Source of the DNA: Scatomonas sp963649395
GTDB lineage: Bacteria > Bacillota > Clostridia > Lachnospirales > Lachnospiraceae
DNA length: 25,477 nt
Assembly (NCBI GenBank): GCA_963649395.1
Contig: CAVJHW010000024.1
Span: 1-25,477 of the forward strand
Direction: 5' to 3'
Both the position numbers and the translations under genes were made by a program. A model generated the notes under the pieces. It did no database searches and was not told the origin of the DNA. It saw only the letters and a program-made list of their open reading frames with translations. This document shows, one piece after another, positions 8,301-15,081 of this stretch. The first letter of the stretch is position 1. Each line of letters opens with the position of its first letter.

Positions 8301-8596
8301 CTTTGTCCGGCGGAGAATCCTTTATGGCGGCTCTGTCTCTGGCCTTGGGCATGGCAGACCAGATTCAGGAGAACTCAGCCGCCGTTCATCTGGATGTGAT
8401 GTTCATTGATGAGGGCTTCGGTTCCCTGGATGAGCATTCCAGGGGCCAGGCTGTACGAATCCTCCAGCAAATGGCAGGCAGTTCCCGGATGATCGGCATC
8501 ATTTCCCATGTCAGCGAGCTGAAGCAGGAGATTGAAGACCAGCTGCTGGTAAGTAAGGATCAGGAAGGCAGCCATATTCGCTGGCAGATCAGCTGA
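5393..8596 (+). CDS. sbcC: SbcC, ATPase subunit of the SbcCD nuclease
   Basis: A 1067-residue SMC/Rad50-type ATPase. The N-terminal ABC half has Walker A GDTGAGKTT (34-42) and the Q-loop AQGEF (157-161). A long Glu/Lys/Arg/Gln-rich antiparallel coiled coil (about 170-900) is broken at its apex by a zinc hook, CPVCGSLDHP starting at residue 536. The C-terminal ABC half has the signature LSGGE (971-975), Walker B MFIDEGFGSLD (about 1003-1013, D1006 and E1007) and the H-loop histidine in IISHVSEL. The protein is intact and of normal size. It partners SbcD, one base upstream. The coding strand is strongly purine-rich because of the coil, which produces many spurious open frames on both strands in this stretch. 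Confidence 0.96.
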   Translation: MKPIQLTMQAFGSYRHRTLVDFTQLNQRIFLITGDTGAGKTTLFDAIVFALYGEASSGLVKKDGAELQSQYAPEHVEPFAELIFSEEEGERTLVYRVRRVPRHIRPLKRGKGCKEESETVSLWMPDGREYPQKETNRKLEEIVGLTKSQFMQVAMIAQGEFMELLRAKSDDKKAIFRKLFHTEIYQKIVKELMERIKVKDREIDQIRTACQTEIGHLDVSVEGLEGLKELKHRMMAARELSVSDLEALQAELELVCQRQRERKERTEKEYQEAEKVYLQQRDACQEARQLLDRFRDLEQAQKALGECREEETAIQEVGCLLQGREAAGEVREAWQWYQAAADQRRAAEQKLEEQEKSLPTLLEKAEKTGQEEEAAQRKQGQAVEEFARISERVEKSLRLLEGIREAKRTLAEKAKEFREARQTAERAREQLFQLEVREREWKGLMEKLGDTGIRLERWNHQKKEADQLETEWRALEEGERELEDQKERVAGAQEAYRKVKEEFGRKNRQYLVEWTAFLDAQAGFLAREQLRPGQPCPVCGSLDHPNPCLLEEKDELVSRESLGQTEKELALLRQEQEKLSGQAASAHQLLEEKKSRFQAALKKLEERVEQALAEPMHRRETGGGASLPYLAEKLGKWQTFLGKEGQRLREDAAEKEKAEQSLQRAESQKQALREGAEKAEREAVQAQAAQDEVKKRLEQLEGSGDYPDRTAALEDRSRAEQQKNLADQDRKEAEERARRAAQDLQRAKTLCEDLYRQLPKLAETEKKEKENYETCRREKNLTEEEWRKLTQEYGKEEIRNLENRIREHEKKKTRADQMRVMAEKAIGDAVRPDPDRLQESLHQAQERANRARELFERCQELYKTNQGVREALLPRALERNRVVGEYETLQRLYRLLAGKETGARMDIETYVQRYYLERILQAANLRFLEMSAGQFELRLYSLEKAGEGKNHGLDLMVYSYITGKERAIWTLSGGESFMAALSLALGMADQIQENSAAVHLDVMFIDEGFGSLDEHSRGQAVRILQQMAGSSRMIGIISHVSELKQEIEDQLLVSKDQEGSHIRWQIS

Positions 8597-8780
8597 TATG
8601 TAATTCTTTCAGGTGATGTGCGGGAGAAAAAAAGGTGAGATAATAAAACAACCGAGGAGAGCCTTTGAATTGAGGCGGCCGCTGCGAGAGGGGGAAGGGC
8701 CAAGCAGCTGATCTTCATTCTTGGTGGTGCCGTTCCTCAGGCGGCATAAGAGCTTACCTATAGAAAGGGGAAGGAATATT

Positions 8781-9329
8781 ATGAAAAAATTTGCAATGAC
8801 ACTGTTAGCTTTAACAACAGCAATCAGCCTTACAGCTTGTGGAGGCAGTAAGAAGGGAGCTTCCGATCCGGCAGATGTGAAGGGAGAGACCTACTCTGCA
8901 GAGAACATTTCCGCACTTTGCCCGGAGGGTTGGGTGGCTACCGGAAGCACCCTTTGGTACAGTGAGACGGATGAAACGGATCCCAATGTCATTATCGTGG
9001 CAAAGGGGGCAGACAGCGAGGAAACTGCTCTGGCTTATCCCCTGGTGCAGATTACCTATTATCCGGATGATGTGGGAAGCATGGCACTCACCATGGAAGA
9101 TACCAGAGAGGCTTATACAGAGACAGAGGATGTAGAGACCTTTACGACCGGAGATTACGAGTGGACCGGATTTAAGTCCACCGGCGGTATTTCTCCCACT
9201 TATATCCTGTGGACAGAGCTGCCTCTGTCGGTTCAGGTTACCATCGAGCCGGGCAGTGATGACAAGAATGCCATCGGACCTAATGATGCAGAGGTACAGG
9301 CAATTCTGGCCAGCATCGAGGCTAACTAA
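8781..9329 (+). CDS. Small putative lipoprotein of unknown function
   Basis: A 182-residue secreted lipoprotein. The start is taken at 8781 (GGGGAAGG upstream), giving the signal MKKFAMTLLALTTAISLTAC with lipobox LTAC and lipid-carrying Cys20. An in-frame start at 8721 would put 20 residues in front of the signal peptide and is rejected. The mature part is acidic, with many Asp, Glu and Thr, a CPEGW motif, and no recognised domain; the alternation of hydrophobic and polar residues suggests a compact beta-rich extracytoplasmic domain. It stands alone: 184 bases after sbcC and followed by two terminators. No promoter better than a weak TTGGTG/CATAAG pair (8721-8750) is visible upstream. Confidence 0.85.
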   Translation: MKKFAMTLLALTTAISLTACGGSKKGASDPADVKGETYSAENISALCPEGWVATGSTLWYSETDETDPNVIIVAKGADSEETALAYPLVQITYYPDDVGSMALTMEDTREAYTETEDVETFTTGDYEWTGFKSTGGISPTYILWTELPLSVQVTIEPGSDDKNAIGPNDAEVQAILASIEAN

Positions 9330-9511
9330 AAGATTGAGAAGAAGAGCGATTGCAGCAGGCTTTTGACCTGATCCGGGCGATGAAATACCCAAGGCTCGGC
9401 TACAGGCAGATGCGGGCTGGCATCCGAGAAGAATGACAGGGGAGAATGAGAAAACAGACTCAGACGCAGTCGGTCTGTAGATGGCGGAATAGCAAGGAGC
9501 AGCTGAATAAG

Positions 9512-9587
9512 GAGCTGCCGCATAGAAGGATTGGTTTGAAGAAATTGACACTTAAACCAATCTTTCTGCGCGGTAGCTCTTATTTTT
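9512..9587 (+). terminator. Very long hairpin terminator
   Basis: Arms 9512-9537 and 9554-9579 pair over 26 positions with one A-C mismatch and three G-U pairs, around a 16-base loop. The stem is followed by TTATTTTT. It is unusually long for an ordinary intrinsic terminator and could also encode a stable small RNA end. Confidence 0.75.
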
Positions 9588-9610
9588 GTGGATAATACCG
9601 ATAAATCGAG

Positions 9611-9650
9611 GGGGTCAGAGAGATAAATCTGGCCCCATTTTTCGTTTTTT
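9611..9650 (+). terminator. Second terminator before the MFS promoter
   Basis: A 9-bp stem GGGGTCAGA/TCTGGCCCC (9611-9619 with 9628-9636, one G-U) followed by ATTTTTCGTTTTTT. It follows the 26-bp hairpin within 25 bases, so any transcript from the left should end before the acyl-CoA cluster. Confidence 0.8.
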
Positions 9651-9669
9651 GAGAAAACAGGGGGTTGAT

Positions 9670-9727
9670 TTTGTCAATAAAGGACAAAGACCGCCTTGGG
9701 GGGATTTGATATACTAAATGTAACAAG
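9670..9727 (+). promoter_or_regulatory. MFS promoter with operator shared with 11083-11140
   Basis: TTTGTC (9670-9675), six bases, GGACAA (9682-9687), then GACCG at 9689; -10 TATACT at 9710-9715 preceded by TG (extended -10); then GTAACAAG at 9720-9727. TTGTC/GACAA form a dyad. Every one of these blocks recurs at the same spacing before the acyl-CoA dehydrogenase at 11206. The -35 position (9687-9692, AAGACC) is poor, which fits an activator-dependent or sigma-variant promoter. Confidence 0.6.
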
Positions 9728-9787
9728 TCAATGGGGAAAGGAATGGAAAATCTGGGTGTAAGAAATCATGTTAAGGGAGGTAACAAA

Positions 9788-11044
9788 ATGAAGGAAAAAA
9801 CTATGCTGACAAAAGCGCCATCCTTTCGGTGGGTGATGCTGATCCTCAATGTGCTGGCTTATGGGCAGTTCTTTCTGACGGTCCAGGTGCCGGTGGCTTT
9901 CAGCTCCTATATCATGGAAGATCTGGGACTGACGGCCACCAAAACGGCTCTTTTCAACACCGCCATCATGTGTCTGTTTGCTTTGACGGGTACCCTGGGA
10001 GCTAAGGTGGCGGCTAAGGTAGGACTGAAAAAATGTGTCTGTCTGGGAATTATCGTCAATATTGTGGGGGCCCTTCTGATTCCTGTATTGGCCCATTCTT
10101 TTGTAGGTTATTTGGTCTGCTGTATCCTGGAGGGGCTGTGCGGCGGCATCATCTGCAGCTCTATGATCTCTTCCACTACCCTGTGGTTTCCCATTCGTCA
10201 AAGGGGACTGGCTACGGGAATCCTGCTGGGCATTCTGGGAGTAGGCTTTTCCATCGCCACCTTCTTTGCCCCCAGAATGATTAAGGCTGGCATGAGCTGG
10301 CAGATGGGGGCCTGCCTCTTGACGGCTGTTCCGGCTGCTGTCATCTGCCTCATCTATTTCCTGGTGGCCAAGCAGGTGGAGGATGTCTATCCGGGTACCT
10401 CCTCTGTGGCGGAGCTGCTTCCTCCGGAGACATCGGTGAATAAGGACAAGGCGGATGTGGAGTCCCTGCCCAAGACCATGGGTGAGCTGCGCAGAACCAA
10501 AATGTTCTGGTTTGCGGCCTTTGCAGCCTTTACCAGCGGATGCATGAGTTACGGCTTTCCGGCTTTTGTCAACGGCCTTTTGGTACAGGATAAGGGTTTG
10601 GATCCCATGTTGGCCAATGGGGTAGCTAGTATCACCTTCTTTGTGACGATCTTTGGTTCTCCCCTGGGGGGCATTATCTCGGATCGTGTCTTCAAGGGAA
10701 CCCGCTGGCAGACGGTGGCTCTTGGCAATATCATGATTACAGTTATGCTGCTGATTGTCTCTTTTTCCAATGGAACCCCCCTGGCTGTGGCTATGATATT
10801 GGCTTATATGATGTCGGCCATGTGCGTGGGACCCTACTGGGCGATCCCCGCTGAGTTAGGGCATCCCAGTATCGCCACAGAGGTATCCGGTATCATGAAT
10901 GTATTTGGCAATACCGGTGGATTTACTATTGGTTTTATCCTTACGGCTTTGGCATCTGCGGTAGGCAATTACTATATTTGTCTCTATGTCTGTGCGGTCC
11001 TGGCAGCGATCAGTGCAGTGAGTATGTTCTTCGTCCGCAGATAA
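9788..11044 (+). CDS. MFS transporter, probably organic-acid carrier
   Basis: A 418-residue major facilitator superfamily protein with about twelve hydrophobic segments in two halves separated by a charged loop near residues 200-230. The start chosen is the ATG at 9788, with AAGGGAGG just upstream; the longer frame from 9731 adds 19 polar residues and overlaps the promoter. Features include a loop 2-3-like region AAKVGLKK, the segment FPIRQRGLATGILLGILGVG in the N-half, and NVFGNTGGFTIG near the C-terminus, which resembles MFS carriers for carboxylates. Its promoter block is shared with the next operon, so it plausibly imports the substrate of that operon (or exports a product). The substrate is unknown. 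Confidence 0.88.
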   Translation: MKEKTMLTKAPSFRWVMLILNVLAYGQFFLTVQVPVAFSSYIMEDLGLTATKTALFNTAIMCLFALTGTLGAKVAAKVGLKKCVCLGIIVNIVGALLIPVLAHSFVGYLVCCILEGLCGGIICSSMISSTTLWFPIRQRGLATGILLGILGVGFSIATFFAPRMIKAGMSWQMGACLLTAVPAAVICLIYFLVAKQVEDVYPGTSSVAELLPPETSVNKDKADVESLPKTMGELRRTKMFWFAAFAAFTSGCMSYGFPAFVNGLLVQDKGLDPMLANGVASITFFVTIFGSPLGGIISDRVFKGTRWQTVALGNIMITVMLLIVSFSNGTPLAVAMILAYMMSAMCVGPYWAIPAELGHPSIATEVSGIMNVFGNTGGFTIGFILTALASAVGNYYICLYVCAVLAAISAVSMFFVRR

Positions 11045-11066
11045 ATATCTGATTCCCCATTTAGTG

Positions 11067-11114
11067 AAAAGCCGTCGGTTAATTTGTCCTCTTAGGACAA
11101 TGACCGACGGTTTT
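11067..11114 (+). terminator. Hairpin overlapping the acyl-CoA operon promoter
   Basis: AAAA then CCGTCGGT (11072-11079) pairs with ACCGACGG (11103-11110) followed by TTTT; inside it the dyad TTGTCCT/AGGACAA (11084-11090, 11094-11100) extends the stem to a 3-base loop. It could be the MFS terminator, possibly bidirectional. It also contains the operator and -35 region of the next promoter, so termination and regulation share the same bases. Confidence 0.55.
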
Positions 11115-11140
11115 GACTCAGGTATAATCTAGGTAACAAG
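11083..11140 (+). promoter_or_regulatory. Promoter/operator of the acyl-CoA dehydrogenase operon
   Basis: TTTGTC (11083-11088), six bases, GGACAA (11095-11100), GACCG at 11102; -35 ATGACC (11100-11105), 17 bases, -10 TATAAT (11123-11128); then GTAACAAG (11133-11140). The dyad is TTGTCCT-CTT-AGGACAA. All blocks match the MFS promoter at identical distances, pointing to one regulator for both units. The operator abuts the -35. Confidence 0.7.
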
Positions 11141-11205
11141 CAGGGAGCGATGAGAAAGCTTCTGGGTTGCCAAATTGAAAAATGTAGGTAAAAAAGGAGG
11201 TCACT

Positions 11206-12360
11206 ATGAACAAATACTTTTTGACGGAAGAGCAGGAGATGATTCAGGATCTGGCAAAGAAGTTTGCGGACAATGTGGTAGCAGCGTCGGTAACAGAACT
11301 GGATCAGAAGCATGAATTTCCTATGGAAGAGGTAAAGCAGTGCGGAGAGATGGGATTCTTGGGAGTATGCGTACCCGAGGAGTACGGCGGAGCAGGTCTG
11401 GATCATCTCAGCGATGTTCTGGTAATGGAACAGCTGGCCAGACATTCTTCCTCTTTGGCATCCATCATTGATGCCCATACCTCTCTGGGAAGTATGCCTC
11501 TCCTGATTGCAGGAACCGAGGAACAGAAGCAGAAATACCTGGTTCCGGCTGCCTCCGGCAAAGCTCTCTGCGCTTTTGCTTTGACTGAGCCTCAGTCTGG
11601 TTCGGACGCAGGTCAGATTCGGACCACCGCAGTGCTGGATGGAGACGAGTGGGTCATCAACGGTTCTAAGGCCTTTATCACCAATAGTACCTATGCTTCC
11701 ACCTTCCTGGTGGCTGCTAAGACAGATACCCAGGCGAAGGGAAGCCGGGGAATCTCCATTTTCATCGTACCGGCGGGAACCAAGGGCCTGGATATCGGTA
11801 AGCCGGAGGAGAAGATGAGCAATAGAAGTTCTTATTCCTGCCCCCTGTCCTTTGATGATGTGCGCATCCCCAAGGAGAATCTGGTAGGAGAACTGAATCG
11901 TGGCTTCCCCCTCTTCATGCAGTGTGTGGATGACGGACGAATCGCCATCGCAGCAGTTGCTGTGGGTATGGCTCAGGGTGTGTTGGAGCGTGCCGTGAAG
12001 TATTCCAAGGAAAGAGTTACCTTCGGAAAGCCAATCTGCGAGAATCAGGCCATTGCCTTTAAGCTGGCGCAGATGGCCACAGAGATTGAAGTGGGAAGAG
12101 CTATGCTCTACAACGCTGCCCGCATGAGCGATAATAAGCTTCCCTTTAGCAAGGAAGCTACCATGACCAAGCTCTATTGCTCTGAGATGTGCGTGAGAGT
12201 CTGCGATATGGGCCTTCAGGTGCTGGGAGGCTATGGTCTGTGCAATGATTACGAGATCGAGCGCTTCTACCGGGATGCTAAGCTGCTGACCATCGGTGAG
12301 GGAACTTCCGAGATCTGCCGCATGGTAATCGGAAGACACGTATTGAAGGAATATGAATAA
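11206..12360 (+). CDS. Acyl-CoA dehydrogenase (first copy)
   Basis: A 384-residue FAD-dependent acyl-CoA dehydrogenase. It oxidises an acyl-CoA to the 2-enoyl-CoA, or runs the reverse reaction, passing electrons through ETF. Visible motifs are FALTEPQSGSDAG (about 124-136), WVINGSKAFITN (about 149-160), and the C-terminal IGEGTSEICR with Glu365 at the catalytic-base position of the YEGT motif; here Tyr is replaced by Gly, as in many longer- or branched-chain members. The length is normal. The start at 11206 follows AAAGGAGGTCACT. It is the first gene of the operon behind the conserved promoter, and it differs clearly from the second dehydrogenase at 18731, which looks like true butyryl-CoA dehydrogenase. 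The substrate is unknown; short, branched or aryl-substituted acyl-CoA are all possible. Confidence 0.9.
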   Translation: MNKYFLTEEQEMIQDLAKKFADNVVAASVTELDQKHEFPMEEVKQCGEMGFLGVCVPEEYGGAGLDHLSDVLVMEQLARHSSSLASIIDAHTSLGSMPLLIAGTEEQKQKYLVPAASGKALCAFALTEPQSGSDAGQIRTTAVLDGDEWVINGSKAFITNSTYASTFLVAAKTDTQAKGSRGISIFIVPAGTKGLDIGKPEEKMSNRSSYSCPLSFDDVRIPKENLVGELNRGFPLFMQCVDDGRIAIAAVAVGMAQGVLERAVKYSKERVTFGKPICENQAIAFKLAQMATEIEVGRAMLYNAARMSDNKLPFSKEATMTKLYCSEMCVRVCDMGLQVLGGYGLCNDYEIERFYRDAKLLTIGEGTSEICRMVIGRHVLKEYE

Positions 12361-12486
12361 AATGTAACCAAGGGTCGGGGCTTGTGTGCGGGTGCAGACA
12401 AAGCCCTGGCCGGGAAATCCGAAGAAAAGACGGAAAAACGGAAAAACAGAAATACAGAAAAGGTATAACAGACAGGGAGGAAGGGT

Positions 12487-12957
12487 ATGAGACGTACTTT
12501 TTTATACTTGAGTGAATTTCATGTGGGGGATAAGTTTCAGACACTTTCCAGAACAGTGACAGAGACGGATGTGGTGCTGTTTGCAGGAATTACGGGAGAC
12601 AATAATCCCATTCACACAGACAGAACCTATGCGGAGAGTCTTCCCTTCAAGAGTCGGATCGCCCATGGCCTTCTGGGGGCAGGCATTGCCACGGGACTGT
12701 GGGGACGGCTGGGATTGGTGGATGGATCCGCCATTGCTGCTCTCAATACCCAATGGAAATTCGTGGGAGCCATTAAGATTGGGGATACCATTCATTGCGA
12801 AGTGGAGGTCATTGAGGTAAAACGGTCCAAGTCCAAGCCGGACCGGGGAATTCTGAATATTCAATACTCCATCATTAACCAGGAGGGCACTGTCTGCCAG
12901 ATTGGCAGCATGGAGACCATGATGTACTGGGAAGCGCCGGAGGGTGCCGAAGAGTAA
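12487..12957 (+). CDS. MaoC-type (R)-specific enoyl-CoA hydratase
   Basis: A 156-residue hot-dog-fold protein of the MaoC/PhaJ family, which hydrates 2-enoyl-CoA to (R)-3-hydroxyacyl-CoA. The hydratase-2 motif FAGITGDNNPIHTD carries the catalytic pair D38 and H43, and SRIAHGLL (H60) follows as in PhaJ. The start at 12487 has GGGAGG upstream. A 126-base gap to the dehydrogenase holds an imperfect stem near 12373-12410 without a T-run, and A-rich ACGGAAAA-like repeats near 12430-12455. Its stereochemistry matches the FabG-like SDR encoded next, with which it is tightly linked (GGAGG at its stop codon serves the SDR). Confidence 0.88.
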   Translation: MRRTFLYLSEFHVGDKFQTLSRTVTETDVVLFAGITGDNNPIHTDRTYAESLPFKSRIAHGLLGAGIATGLWGRLGLVDGSAIAALNTQWKFVGAIKIGDTIHCEVEVIEVKRSKSKPDRGILNIQYSIINQEGTVCQIGSMETMMYWEAPEGAEE

Positions 12958-12970
12958 GGAGGCGGGAAAC

Positions 12971-13720
12971 GTGCAGAGAAGATACGAGAATAAGATTGCA
13001 CTGGTAACCGGAGCTGCCAACGGCATCGGCCTGTGTATCACCAGACGGCTGGTGGAGGAGGGAGCCAAGGTTGCAGCCCTGGATATTGAGAAGGACACCT
13101 TGAAGGAGGTCTTTGAGGGCCAGGAGAAGGATATTTATCCCATCCACTGCGATGTGACCTCCAAAGCTATGGTAGACAAGGCGGTAGCCCGGGTGATCCG
13201 ACATTTTGGTCGAATTGATGTGCTGTTTAGCAATGCAGGTGTGATTGGAAGAAAAAGTCTCTTTGACACCACAGAGGAGGACTGGAAGGCAGTCATGGAC
13301 GTCAACATCAACGGTACCTTCTATGTCAACCAGGCAGTACTGAAATCCATGGTGGATCAGGGCATTAAGGGGGCTGTGGTCAATGTAAGCTCTATCGCTT
13401 CTCAGACCGTCTCCTCCAATACGGGAGCCTACAGCGCCAGCAAGGGTGCCGTTACCCAATTTACCAAATATGCCGCCCTGGAGATGGCTCCCTACGGGAT
13501 TCGGGTGAATGCGGTAGGTCCCGGAACCCATATTACCCGGATCACAGAGGGGACTCGCTTTAACAAGGAAAGATGTGCCAAGTTCCTGAGCAATATTCCC
13601 ATGGGTCGATTCGGAGAGCCGGAGGAGGCAGCCTCTGCTGCCTTATATCTGGGAAGTGATGATGCTTCCTATATCACAGGGACAACCCTCATCGAGGATG
13701 GCGGTTTTACCCTGTTCTAA
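12971..13720 (+). CDS. SDR-family 3-hydroxyacyl-CoA/3-oxoacyl reductase-like dehydrogenase
   Basis: A 249-residue classical short-chain dehydrogenase. Motifs, numbered from the GTG start: TGAANGIG (13-20, nucleotide loop), Asp38 after the second strand (suggesting NAD preference), NAG (88-90), NING (Asn114), Ser140/141, YSASK (Tyr154, Lys158), and VGPGTHITRI in place of the usual PGxxxT segment. The GTG at 12971 is chosen because AAGGAGG (12956-12962) lies 8 bases before it; a GTG at 12944 would overlap the hydratase and has no such site. It probably interconverts (R)-3-hydroxyacyl-CoA and 3-oxoacyl-CoA after the MaoC step. Some other alcohol as substrate cannot be excluded. Confidence 0.85.
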   Translation: MQRRYENKIALVTGAANGIGLCITRRLVEEGAKVAALDIEKDTLKEVFEGQEKDIYPIHCDVTSKAMVDKAVARVIRHFGRIDVLFSNAGVIGRKSLFDTTEEDWKAVMDVNINGTFYVNQAVLKSMVDQGIKGAVVNVSSIASQTVSSNTGAYSASKGAVTQFTKYAALEMAPYGIRVNAVGPGTHITRITEGTRFNKERCAKFLSNIPMGRFGEPEEAASAALYLGSDDASYITGTTLIEDGGFTLF

Positions 13721-13740
13721 AGAAGAGGGAGGAAGGCCAG

Positions 13741-15039
13741 ATGGATTGGCGTGTCAAATACAAGGACAAGATATGCACAGCCTCAGAAGCGGTATGGCAT
13801 GTGCAGTCCCAGGATAAGATTATTTTCAGCGATTGGCTGGGGGAATCCCCGATACTGACAGAGGCTTTGATGGCTCGAGGCAAGGAGTTGCAAAATGTGG
13901 AGATCATCCATGGCATGAGCCCAGGGCCTAACAGCTACCTGGAGCCGGAGTGGGAGGGACATTTTCACCATACCGCCCTGTTTCTGGGGGCCAAATCAAG
14001 ACCGGTATACAGGGAAAAGAGAATGGATTATATAGGGGGGACGAATTTCCATGAATGGCCGGAAATGTTCCGGGTGAATCCTGATCTGAATCCCCACTGG
14101 GCCTTTATTCAGGTGTCAGAGCCGGATGAAGAGGGTATGTGCAGCTTCGGTATTTCCTGCTGTTTCTCGGAGCCTGCGGCTCGAACGGCTGCCAAGGTTA
14201 TCGCCCATGTGAACCCCAATATGCCTTATTGCGGAGGCAAGAAGATTTCCCTGGAGGACATCGACTATATTGTACCTGCCGCCACAGACCTTTATACCAT
14301 CGGTGGCATGCAGGTGGATGCGAAAACCCAGAAAATAGCGGACTATGTGGCGGAACTGATCGAGGATGGTTCTACCATCCAGCTGGGAATCGGTGCCCTG
14401 CCGGATGCCATCGCCCGGAATCTCATGGATAAGCATGATCTGGGAGTTCATTCGGAGACCCTGACGGAAGCTATGATGGATCTGGTGAAGGCAGGTGTCA
14501 TCAATAACAGCAAGAAAACCCTGCATCCGGGGGTTTGCATCGGAGCCCAGGCAGCGGGATCGGATGCATTCTATCGCTATATCGACCACAATCCCATGTT
14601 CGCCGTATATCCGGTGGATTATGTCAATGACCCCTATGTGGTGGGACAGAATTATAAGCAGGTGTCCATCAATGCCTGCCTGGAGGTGGATCTGAAGGGA
14701 CAGGCCAATTCCGAGAGTATCGGAGGCAAGGAATATAGTGGCATCGGCGGCCAGCTGGATCACGTGCGGGGAGCTCAGCTGTCCAAGGGTGGCAAGTCTA
14801 TCCTGGCTCTGAATTCTACCGCCAAGAATGATACGGTGTCTAAGATCATTCCCTACTTTGCCTCGGGAAATGTAACTACCGTATCCCGCTACGATATCCA
14901 ATATGTCATTACGGAATATGGCATTGCCGATCTGAAGTACAAGACCGAGAGGCAGAGAGCGTTGGCTTTAATCGGGATTGCCCATCCCAATTTCAGGGAT
15001 GAATTGAAGTTTGAGGCAGAGAAGCTGGGCATCCTGTAA
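13741..15039 (+). CDS. Family I CoA-transferase (4-hydroxybutyrate/acetyl-CoA-transferase type)
   Basis: A 432-residue enzyme of the acetyl-CoA hydrolase/transferase family, which moves CoA between acetyl-CoA (or another acyl-CoA) and a carboxylate. Seen are IQLGIGALPDAI (about 214-225), GVHSETLTEAMMDLVKAG with Glu239 at the position of the catalytic glutamate of 4-hydroxybutyrate CoA-transferase, and GIGGQLDHVRGAQLSKGGKS in the C-terminal domain. It is clearly different from the second transferase at 21146, being shorter and with HSETLTEAMMD instead of HTEMYVDAFVD. Its place between the SDR and an acyl-CoA synthetase suggests that it activates the imported acid using acetyl-CoA, or releases an end product. 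The start at 13741 follows AGGGAGGAAGG. Confidence 0.9.
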   Translation: MDWRVKYKDKICTASEAVWHVQSQDKIIFSDWLGESPILTEALMARGKELQNVEIIHGMSPGPNSYLEPEWEGHFHHTALFLGAKSRPVYREKRMDYIGGTNFHEWPEMFRVNPDLNPHWAFIQVSEPDEEGMCSFGISCCFSEPAARTAAKVIAHVNPNMPYCGGKKISLEDIDYIVPAATDLYTIGGMQVDAKTQKIADYVAELIEDGSTIQLGIGALPDAIARNLMDKHDLGVHSETLTEAMMDLVKAGVINNSKKTLHPGVCIGAQAAGSDAFYRYIDHNPMFAVYPVDYVNDPYVVGQNYKQVSINACLEVDLKGQANSESIGGKEYSGIGGQLDHVRGAQLSKGGKSILALNSTAKNDTVSKIIPYFASGNVTTVSRYDIQYVITEYGIADLKYKTERQRALALIGIAHPNFRDELKFEAEKLGIL

Positions 15040-15081
15040 GAAAGATCATGGCTGTCACTGGGAGAAAAAGGAGCGGAAGCT

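Larger units (their letters stand above)
9330..9787. other. Gene-free region between lipoprotein and MFS genes
   Basis: From 9330 to 9511 there is no coding signal, only short possible pairings (ACAGAC/GTCTGT near 9450-9475; CTCGG/CCGAG near 9393-9430). Then come two terminators (9512-9587 and 9611-9650) and the MFS promoter/operator block (9670-9727). A perfect DnaA-box sequence, TGTGGATAA, lies at 9587-9595 but is single. Confidence 0.6.

Noticed and set aside
9731..9787. Upstream start for the MFS protein
   Set aside because: It adds a polar 19-residue leader and has a poor ribosome binding site, while AAGGGAGG precisely precedes the ATG at 9788.
12373..12469. Internal promoter or terminator between the first acyl-CoA dehydrogenase and the MaoC gene
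   Set aside because: The stem is imperfect and has no T-run, and TATAAC at 12464-12469 has no acceptable -35 at proper distance.
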